Assembly: GCA_002691725.1 (NCBI GenBank)
Contig: NZIT01000062.1
Coordinates: 48,488-71,032 of the forward strand
DNA: 22,545 nucleotides
Source: SAR116 cluster bacterium
GTDB taxonomy: Bacteria > Pseudomonadota > Alphaproteobacteria > Puniceispirillales > UBA1172
Direction of reading: 5' to 3'
Positions 17,156 to 22,545 of the stretch are shown here, piece after piece. Every line of letters starts with the position of its first letter. Position 1 is the first letter of the stretch. The notes beneath the pieces are model-generated. The model was not told the DNA's origin and ran no database searches. It saw only the letters and a list, made by a program, of their open reading frames with translations. A program made the translations under genes and the position numbers.

Positions 17156-17757
17156 TGCACCTTAATATAATGCAACAGACCAAATATTTATGTTGGGTTA
17201 TATTGTTGAGTGCCGCAATGCTGGGTGGCGCTATCGTCATGACAGCGTCGGCGGCAATGGCGCAGGATGCCGATCCAGCAGAGATCAAGATCGCTGTTGT
17301 CGATGTTAATGGAATTCTTGAGCAATCCGAGGCTACGCGAAAAATTCGTGCTATCATTGATGAAGAAAACCAGAAATTCTTGGCGTCAACCGAAGAAGAG
17401 CAAATCGCCCTGCGGACACAAGAACAAGAGCTAGACTCACAAAAAGAAATCCTTGATGAGGCGGAATTTAATCGGCGTCTCAAGCAGTTTCAAGATCGCG
17501 TGTCATTATTACAGCAAAAAATACAGCGGCAACGGCGTGAGTTTGATTTATCGCTGCAACAAGCGAATGAACAGATTCGCAAATTGCTGTTTCAAATTAT
17601 CACCGATATAGCGACAGAAAACGGCTATACTCTGGTCATGCAAAAGCAGAATGTCGTTCTATATGATTCATCAATTGATATATCCAAAGAGGCATTAGAT
17701 CGCCTCAATGACCGCACAAAGGATATGACGGTTACCTTCACTAATAAGGATAATTAA
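17155..17757 (+). CDS. skp: Periplasmic OmpH/Skp-family chaperone
   Basis: Periplasmic holdase that carries unfolded outer membrane proteins to BamA, encoded next door. The 200 residues start with a long signal peptide (hydrophobic stretch about 12-33, probable cleavage after ASAAMA-Q), then IKIAVVDVNGILEQSEA, the family's strand one, and a long charged helical region rich in Gln/Glu/Lys/Arg (about 65-150), as in the coiled-coil tentacles of Skp, then NGYTLVMQKQNVVLYDSS. The ATG shares a base with the bamA stop; a second ATG at 17170 is possible. The stop again shares one base with the lpxD start. Sequence identity in this family is low, so the call rests on layout, signal peptide and position. 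Confidence 0.9.
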   Translation: MHLNIMQQTKYLCWVILLSAAMLGGAIVMTASAAMAQDADPAEIKIAVVDVNGILEQSEATRKIRAIIDEENQKFLASTEEEQIALRTQEQELDSQKEILDEAEFNRRLKQFQDRVSLLQQKIQRQRREFDLSLQQANEQIRKLLFQIITDIATENGYTLVMQKQNVVLYDSSIDISKEALDRLNDRTKDMTVTFTNKDN

Positions 17758-18812
17758 TGTCTGGTGATCAGCATATTGTATTATCTGATTTTCCAATGAC
17801 TGTTGCTGATGCGGTATCGCTGACGATGGGTGAATTATCTTGCGGTGAGATGACGACCCCGATTACCCATGCCTCAATGCTGGAATATGCGGGCAAAGGT
17901 GCGGTTTGTTTCGCCGAAGATATGAAAGCATTTGGACGTCTCACACAGACAAAAGATGTGACTTGTCTTATCACTCAGGATATTTGGCATCATTTATCGG
18001 AAGAAACCAATTTCGATCATCTGTCCATTGCGCTGATCATTGTTGATCGTCCGAAAGACCGTTTCGCTGTATTAATGGCACGGCTTTATCCGCCATCAGC
18101 ATCTACGGGCAAAATTGATGCTATGGCCTCTATATCCGCAGATGCTGCGATTGGACAGAATGTTCAAATTGATGCTTTTGTCCGGATTGGGTGCAAGGCA
18201 GTCATTGGCGACAACACCATTATCTCATCAGGTGCGGTGATTGGCGATAATGTCATGATTGGCCAGAATTGTCTGATCATGCCTGGCGTGCATATTGAGC
18301 ATGCGACGCTCGGGGATCATGTTCAAATATCTTCAGGCTCGGTGATTGGCCATATCGGTTTTGGGGTGACTGGAGACGGTAAAAATCAGCTTATTTCACA
18401 TATTGGTAAGGTCATTATAGGCGATCATTGCTATATCGGCGCTTTGAATTCCATTGATCGCGGCATGCTGGGGAATACGGTGCTTGGCAGTAAAGTTATG
18501 ACTGATAGCCAATGTCATATCGCGCATAATGTTCAGATTGGCAATGGCTGTATCATTTGCGCGAAATCGGGTATTGCTGGTTCAGTTACCATTGGTGAGC
18601 GCAATATTCTAGGCCCTGATGTGGGTGTGGCCAGTCATGTTAATATTGGTTCAGGTAATTTATTTGCTTCCCGTTCCGGGATCACCAAAGATGTTAGTAG
18701 TGGCAATTTCATGGGCGGCTTTCCTGCTGTTCCTATTGCTGATTATCGTGTTCAGGTGGCAGCAGTTCGCCGCATGGCACGCAACCTGAAGTCGAAAGCT
18801 GGAAAGGAATAA
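17757..18812 (+). CDS. lpxD: UDP-3-O-acylglucosamine N-acyltransferase
   Basis: Third step of lipid A synthesis: adds a 3-hydroxyacyl chain from acyl-ACP to the 2-amino group. The 351 residues have the uridine-binding N-terminal domain (about 1-115) and a left-handed parallel beta helix of hexapeptide repeats (about 120-320; AIGQNVQI, VIGDNVMI and so on), then a C-terminal helix. The catalytic base is His257 in CHIAHNV, equal to H239 of E. coli; the SIDRG stretch and GGFPAVP near the end are also typical. The usual GxDGFG loop reads GHIGFG here. It overlaps skp by one base and is followed by fabZ 2 bases later. Confidence 0.96.
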   Translation: MSGDQHIVLSDFPMTVADAVSLTMGELSCGEMTTPITHASMLEYAGKGAVCFAEDMKAFGRLTQTKDVTCLITQDIWHHLSEETNFDHLSIALIIVDRPKDRFAVLMARLYPPSASTGKIDAMASISADAAIGQNVQIDAFVRIGCKAVIGDNTIISSGAVIGDNVMIGQNCLIMPGVHIEHATLGDHVQISSGSVIGHIGFGVTGDGKNQLISHIGKVIIGDHCYIGALNSIDRGMLGNTVLGSKVMTDSQCHIAHNVQIGNGCIICAKSGIAGSVTIGERNILGPDVGVASHVNIGSGNLFASRSGITKDVSSGNFMGGFPAVPIADYRVQVAAVRRMARNLKSKAGKE

Positions 18813-18814
18813 CA

Positions 18815-19276
18815 ATGTCTGCTGATGAAATGATTTTGAAACATAATGATATTATAAAATTAATCCCACATCGTTATCCATTTTTGCTTATTGATAAGGT
18901 CAAAGACATTATCCCCGGAGAATCTGCCATTGGCATTAAAGCCATTACCAGCACCGAGCCGCACCTGTTTGGGCATTTTCCAGACCATCCGATAATGCCG
19001 GGAGTTTTGATTATTGAAGCCATGGCACAGACCGCAGGTGTTTTGGTGGCGTATTCGGAAAAAGATAAACTCAAGCATGACATGCATGTCTATTTCACGA
19101 CCATAGAAAATGCGCGTTTCCGTGCGCCTTCGCATCCCGGTGATGTGCTGGAATGTCATGTCAGGCGTGTCGGCGGCAAATCCATGCTTCATAAGTTTGA
19201 GGCAGAAGCCATGAATGATGGAAAGCGAGTCGCCACGGCGAGCTTTTCTGCCATGATTGTTGAGCCAGGAAGATAG
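18815..19276 (+). CDS. fabZ: (3R)-hydroxyacyl-ACP dehydratase FabZ
   Basis: Hotdog-fold dehydratase of type II fatty acid synthesis, converting 3-hydroxyacyl-ACP to enoyl-ACP. It competes with LpxA and LpxD for the same hydroxyacyl-ACP, which explains its place among the lpx genes. The 153 residues show IPHRYPFLLIDKV (18-29), the catalytic His54 in GHFPDHP and catalytic Glu68 in MPGVLIIEAMAQ, spaced by 14 as in characterised FabZ, and a C-terminal half with ARFRAPSHPGD. AAAGGA (18803-18808) is 6 bases before the ATG. It is FabZ rather than FabA by size and motifs. Confidence 0.97.
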   Translation: MSADEMILKHNDIIKLIPHRYPFLLIDKVKDIIPGESAIGIKAITSTEPHLFGHFPDHPIMPGVLIIEAMAQTAGVLVAYSEKDKLKHDMHVYFTTIENARFRAPSHPGDVLECHVRRVGGKSMLHKFEAEAMNDGKRVATASFSAMIVEPGR

Positions 19277-19284
19277 AGGGTAAG

Positions 19285-20088
19285 ATGCCGGCAGAAATCC
19301 ACCCCACCGCCATTATTGCCAGTGGCGCAGAGATTGGCGACAATGTATCTATCGGGCCATATTGCTGTATTGGCGACAATGTTCGGATTGGTAATGACAC
19401 GGTGCTGCATCAATCGGTCATCATAGATGGCTATACGGATATTGGTGAAGGCAATGAGATATTCCCTCATGCGGTTCTTGGTAAAGCGCCGCAACACACG
19501 CGGTATAAGGGGGAAGCTTCAACCTTGACTATTGGTCATAATAATCTGATCAGAGAACATGTTACTATGCATCCCGGCACCGAAGTTGGCGGTATGGTAA
19601 CGCGGATTGGCTCAAACGGCATGTTCATGGCAGGCTCTCATATTGCGCATGATTGTGTCGTTGAGGATCATGTGATTTTTTCCAATTATGTTCAGGTTGG
19701 CGGCCATGTTCATATTGGCAAGCATTGTTATCTTGGCGCTTTGGTAGGGGTTCACCCATTTGTTCGAATTGGCCGTAATACAATTATTGGCGGCCTCGCC
19801 AAGGTTGAGTCTGATATCATCCCATTTAGCCGAGCTGATGGTAATGCCTGTTATGTTGATGGCATCAATATCATCGGGCTTGAGCGCAATGGGTTTAGCA
19901 AAGCCAGCATTAAGACGCTTCGCCGCGCTTATAAGGACTTGTTCAAAGCTGAGGGAAGTTTTGAGGAACGTCTAGCCAGGGCGCAGGCGACATATGCCGG
20001 CGATGAAGACGTTAAAGTCATCCTGGATTTTATTACGTCAAACGAAAAGAGAGCCATTATGCAGGCTAACCGTAATGGAAAATCCTAA
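19285..20088 (+). CDS. lpxA: UDP-N-acetylglucosamine acyltransferase
   Basis: First step of lipid A synthesis, moving a 3-hydroxyacyl chain from ACP to the 3-OH of UDP-GlcNAc. The 267 residues form a hexapeptide-repeat beta helix (about 1-185; HPTAIIASGAEIGDNVSIGPYC) plus a C-terminal helical domain with the LpxA-typical INIIGLERNGFSK. Catalytic base is His122 in SHIAHDC (H125 of E. coli); His141 in GGHVHIG matches H144. The usual VHQF reads VHPF here (H157-P158). GAGGG at 19276-19280 precedes the ATG. The C-terminal helix motif and the order fabZ-lpxA-lpxI-lpxB separate it from LpxD. Its last 14 bases overlap lpxI. Confidence 0.96.
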   Translation: MPAEIHPTAIIASGAEIGDNVSIGPYCCIGDNVRIGNDTVLHQSVIIDGYTDIGEGNEIFPHAVLGKAPQHTRYKGEASTLTIGHNNLIREHVTMHPGTEVGGMVTRIGSNGMFMAGSHIAHDCVVEDHVIFSNYVQVGGHVHIGKHCYLGALVGVHPFVRIGRNTIIGGLAKVESDIIPFSRADGNACYVDGINIIGLERNGFSKASIKTLRRAYKDLFKAEGSFEERLARAQATYAGDEDVKVILDFITSNEKRAIMQANRNGKS

Positions 20089-20920
20089 CCAGACGATTGG
20101 TATTCTTGCCGCCGCCGGTGATATGCCTGTGATCTTGAGCAAGCAGTTACAAGCCGCAGGCTATTCTACTCATATTATCGCTATTGAAAAAATGGCTGAT
20201 GCTGTCCTGCCAATGGCTGATGCTGTGATTAGGCTTGGCGCATTGAAGAAAATCATTTCTTCATTCCACGATGTTGGATGTCGCCACATGATCATGACGG
20301 GTAAGTTTATCCGCCCTAGCTTGATGCAGATCAGACCTGATTTGACAGGTGCTAAACTTGCCTTGAAGGCGTTATCGGAAAGCGATAATAACGCCTTGCA
20401 ACTTATCTCGGATTTCTTGGCAGGGTATGATATTGAGATGGCAGATTTGCAAAGCCTGCTGCCACATATCTATGCGACAGCAGGGGTTATGGCAGGCAAA
20501 AAGCCAACTAAAAAGCAAGATGCCAGTATTCAAAAAGCCCTAACAGTGCTAGCTGCCCTTGGTGATTGCGATGTTGGGCAAGCGGTTGTTGTTCAAACCG
20601 ACCGCATCCTGGCCATTGAAGCCGCTGAAGGAACGAATGCGATGATAAGCCGTGCGCGGCAATATCAATCCCTTGATCTGTTGCCGCCAATCATGGTTAA
20701 AACATCCAAGCTTGGTCAGAATAAAAGGCTTGATCCACCGGTAATTGGCACAGAAACGCTAGCCATTGCGGCAGAACACGGGATCACAATGATTGCCATT
20801 GAGGCAGGTGGCGTTATTCTTGCTGATCGTGACCAATGCCTTGAGGAAGCCAAGCGTCTCGGCATATCGCTTATTGGCGTGTCGGCTAATATAGCTCCTT
20901 CTGATGGAGTGAAGACGTGA
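20075..20920 (+). CDS. lpxI: UDP-2,3-diacylglucosamine diphosphatase LpxI (DUF1009)
   Basis: Hydrolyses UDP-2,3-diacylglucosamine to lipid X and UMP, replacing the unrelated LpxH of gammaproteobacteria. From ATG 20075 the 281 residues match the usual 270-285. The N-terminal domain starts IGILAAAGDMPVIL; the C-terminal DUF1009 core has LAIEAAEGTNAMISRA, MVKTSKLGQNKRLDPPVIG and GGVILADRD. D220 in KRLDPPVIG appears to match the catalytic Asp (D225) of Caulobacter LpxI, by my reading of the alignment. The start inside lpxA (14-base overlap) is supported by GCAGGC 9 bases upstream; the frame continues back to 19994 but those residues do not resemble the family. Stop overlaps lpxB (GTGA). Confidence 0.92.
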   Translation: MENPNQTIGILAAAGDMPVILSKQLQAAGYSTHIIAIEKMADAVLPMADAVIRLGALKKIISSFHDVGCRHMIMTGKFIRPSLMQIRPDLTGAKLALKALSESDNNALQLISDFLAGYDIEMADLQSLLPHIYATAGVMAGKKPTKKQDASIQKALTVLAALGDCDVGQAVVVQTDRILAIEAAEGTNAMISRARQYQSLDLLPPIMVKTSKLGQNKRLDPPVIGTETLAIAAEHGITMIAIEAGGVILADRDQCLEEAKRLGISLIGVSANIAPSDGVKT

Positions 20921-22062
20921 GCAAGGCGCCTAACATTTTTATTTTGGCAGGGGAGCCATCAGGGGATCGTCTTGGCAAATCTGTGATGGAGGCGTGCCGG
21001 GGAAAAGCGACGTTTTTTGGGATGGGAGGTGATGATATGATCGCCGAAGGGTTGGACAGTATTGCGCCATCGGATGCCCTAACCATCATAGGAATTACCC
21101 AGATATTGAAGGCAATTCCAAGGGTCTCGCGGCTTGCCAATGCGATGATTGATGTGATATTTGCGCGCCGCCCTGATGCTATTGTGACGATTGATAGCAA
21201 AGGCTTTTCTTTACGCTTTGCCAAGAGGCTAAAAAAACGCATGGCAAGGGAAGGCTGGCACGCGCCAATCATTCACTTAGTAGCACCAACGGTCTGGTGT
21301 TGGGGCAAATGGCGCGCCAAACCTTTTGCCAAGGTGATGGATAAATTGCTTTGTCTATTTCCGTTTGAACCGCCCTATTTTACCCCTCATGGTGGCCATG
21401 CCGAATATGTTGGTCACCCGATATTAGAACGTCAGCCGCCTGATAAATCCCTTGCCCGTCAAGCCTTGGGGATAGATGCTGATGCCAGTGTTCTGGTGAT
21501 GTTGCCGGGTAGTCGCAAAAGTGAAATTAAACAACTGATGCCGGTCATGCTAGCGGCACAAAAGCGGTTGCAGGCGCAACATAAAAACATGCAGACGATA
21601 TTACCTGTCTCATCTCATGTCGCGCCAATCATCAAGGCCTTTTGCGCGGATCATCCCGCGATTAGATTGGTAGAAGGCGATGGCCAAACCATGATGGCAT
21701 GTGCCGCTGGTGACGCTGGCATTATTTGTTCAGGGACGGTAACGCTAGAGGCCGCGATGACAGGTCTGGCCGGGATTGTTATCTATAAACCTGATTGGTT
21801 TTCAATGTTTATTGGCTGGCTACTGGCTGATCTTAATCAAATTGTTTTGGCTAATGTGATCACGGCCAAGCCGCTATATAAGCTCTTGCTTTGGCGAAAG
21901 GTGACGCCTGACGCGCTGGTTGATGCTGTTAATCAGACATTTGATCATCCTGAAATGGGAGCCACGATTGCGGGCGCAATGGCGGAGGTTATTGCCAATG
22001 GCAACGAAGATGCGTTTGGTCAAGCATCTGCACAAGCTATTTTGTCTAGCATTAAAAGATAA
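20917..22062 (+). CDS. lpxB: Lipid-A-disaccharide synthase
   Basis: Glycosyltransferase (family GT19) that joins lipid X and UDP-2,3-diacylglucosamine into the lipid A disaccharide, at the inner face of the inner membrane. It thus uses both the substrate and the product of LpxI, encoded just upstream. The 381 residues show LAGEPSGDRLGKSV, the IDSKGFSLRFAK segment, HLVAPTVWCWGKWRA, FPFEPPYF, YVGHPILE, LPGSRKSEI and CSGTVTLEAAMTGLAGIVIY, all in family order. The start codon is GTG at 20917, inside the lpxI stop, with GGAG (20906-20909) 7 bases before. The last gene on this strand, meeting gltA tail to tail. Confidence 0.97.
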   Translation: MSKAPNIFILAGEPSGDRLGKSVMEACRGKATFFGMGGDDMIAEGLDSIAPSDALTIIGITQILKAIPRVSRLANAMIDVIFARRPDAIVTIDSKGFSLRFAKRLKKRMAREGWHAPIIHLVAPTVWCWGKWRAKPFAKVMDKLLCLFPFEPPYFTPHGGHAEYVGHPILERQPPDKSLARQALGIDADASVLVMLPGSRKSEIKQLMPVMLAAQKRLQAQHKNMQTILPVSSHVAPIIKAFCADHPAIRLVEGDGQTMMACAAGDAGIICSGTVTLEAAMTGLAGIVIYKPDWFSMFIGWLLADLNQIVLANVITAKPLYKLLLWRKVTPDALVDAVNQTFDHPEMGATIAGAMAEVIANGNEDAFGQASAQAILSSIKR

Positions 22063-22082
22063 ACGCCGCGATTAGCCGCGTT
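22062..22082. terminator. Candidate bidirectional terminator between lpxB and gltA
   Basis: AACGC (22062-22066) pairs with GCGTT (22078-22082) and GC (22068-22069) with GC (22075-22076) across one C-C mismatch, with a 5-base loop. On the plus strand CTTT follows; on the minus strand TATCTTTT follows the stem, a better T run. The stem includes the last codons and stop of gltA. The genes are only 9 bases apart and converge, so a shared terminator is expected here. Confidence 0.35.
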
Positions 22083-22545
22083 CTTTAATCTGAGTATATG
22101 GCCTTGGATCAGGCCCTGTATATAACTGACGTGGGCGACCAATGCGCTGCATTGGATCCTCAATCATTTCTTTCCATTGCGAGACCCAGCCAACTGTCCG
22201 CGCAACAGCAAACAGAACCGTGAACATAGACGTTGGGAAGCCCATCGCCTTTAAGATAATTCCTGAATAGAAATCAACATTGGGATAGAGTTTCTTTTCA
22301 ATGAAATAGGAATCCTTTAAGGCAATCTCCTCAAGTTCGATGGCGATTTCTAAAAGAGGGTCATTGTTGATGCCAAGTTGCTTAAGCACTTTATGACATT
22401 CTTCGCGCATGACTTTAGCACGCGGATCAAAGTTTTTATAAACCCGGTGACCAAAACCAAACAGCCGGAACGGATCATTTTTATCACGCGCACGGTTAAT
22501 ATATTCAGGAATATTGGAACGGTCACCAATCTCATGCAGCATATC
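22072..22545 (-). CDS. gltA: Citrate synthase, C-terminal part (start outside window)
   Basis: First enzyme of the TCA cycle, joining acetyl-CoA and oxaloacetate. The frame enters from the right edge and stops at 22074-22072 (TAA read on the minus strand), giving about 157 C-terminal residues. Seen are the active-site stretch [18 protein letters not shown] (its His binds substrate) and PNVDFYSGI, whose Asp is the catalytic base, followed by the [20 protein letters not shown] helix and RPRQLYTG, all typical of type II, hexameric-type bacterial citrate synthases. The ATG at 22542 is internal, since the codon before it stays open. Convergent with lpxB, which is common in Alphaproteobacteria. Confidence 0.96.
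   Translation of the reverse strand, partial: DMLHEIGDRSNIPEYINRARDKNDPFRLFGFGHRVYKNFDPRAKVMREECHKVLKQLGINNDPLLEIAIELEEIALKDSYFIEKKLYPNVDFYSGIILKAMGFPTSMFTVLFAVARTVGWVSQWKEMIEDPMQRIGRPRQLYTGPDPRPYTQIKERG

Noticed and set aside
19994..20074. Extension of lpxI into lpxA
   Set aside because: It would overlap lpxA by 95 bases and adds 27 residues that do not look like LpxI. The family N terminus fits ATG 20075.
22068..22080. CGCGGC-type direct repeat at the gltA end as a protein-binding site
   Set aside because: It is better explained as the two arms of the imperfect terminator-like stem, and it overlaps the gltA stop codon.
1..22545. A hidden defence, mobile or CRISPR system, or RNA genes
   Set aside because: All long frames belong to conserved housekeeping families in their usual order. 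No spaced repeats, terminal inverted repeats, integrases, tRNA or rRNA sequences were recognised.

Overview
The window is a stretch of core chromosome from an alphaproteobacterium. The gene order rpsB-tsf-pyrH-frr-uppS-cdsA-dxr-rseP-bamA-skp-lpxD-fabZ-lpxA-lpxI-lpxB, facing gltA, is the classic alphaproteobacterial envelope cluster. Other alphaproteobacterial marks are a short prolyl-tRNA synthetase without the inserted editing domain, a single LolC/E-type permease, and LpxI instead of LpxH. By eye the G+C is moderate (high forties), low for the class. With the very compact spacing this suits a marine, streamlined lineage such as SAR116/Puniceispirillales, but that placement is inference and was not tested.

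Layout. 1-464 is the 3' end of a 3-hydroxyisobutyryl-CoA hydrolase gene. 562-3873 holds proS, lolC/E and lolD, overlapping head to tail. 3964-7416 is dnaE. 7417-7599 holds a probable promoter and a folded leader for rpsB. 7600-14764 runs rpsB, tsf, pyrH, frr, uppS, cdsA, dxr, rseP: translation, UMP kinase, ribosome recycling, then isoprenoid carrier, phospholipid and site-2 protease genes. 14765-14884 has a terminator-like element with competing folds. 14885-22062 is bamA, skp, lpxD, fabZ, lpxA, lpxI, lpxB, almost without gaps. 22072-22545 is the 3' part of gltA on the minus strand.

Together the genes couple protein synthesis to envelope building. UppS makes the undecaprenyl carrier from isoprenoid units that Dxr helps to supply. 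CdsA feeds phospholipid synthesis. LpxA, LpxD, LpxI and LpxB make the lipid A disaccharide, and FabZ makes acyl chains. BamA and Skp place outer membrane proteins, LolD and the permease release lipoproteins, and RseP cuts membrane-bound substrates.

I found no CRISPR, mobile element, tRNA, rRNA, phage or defence genes, and no unknown gene cluster. No intergenic stretch exceeds 300 bases. The points worth a second look are small: the three-stem rpsB leader, the switch-like terminator before bamA, a 15-bp tandem repeat inside the start of dxr, a possibly leaderless dnaE, and single unusual residues in UppS and LpxA. I do not see an undescribed system here.
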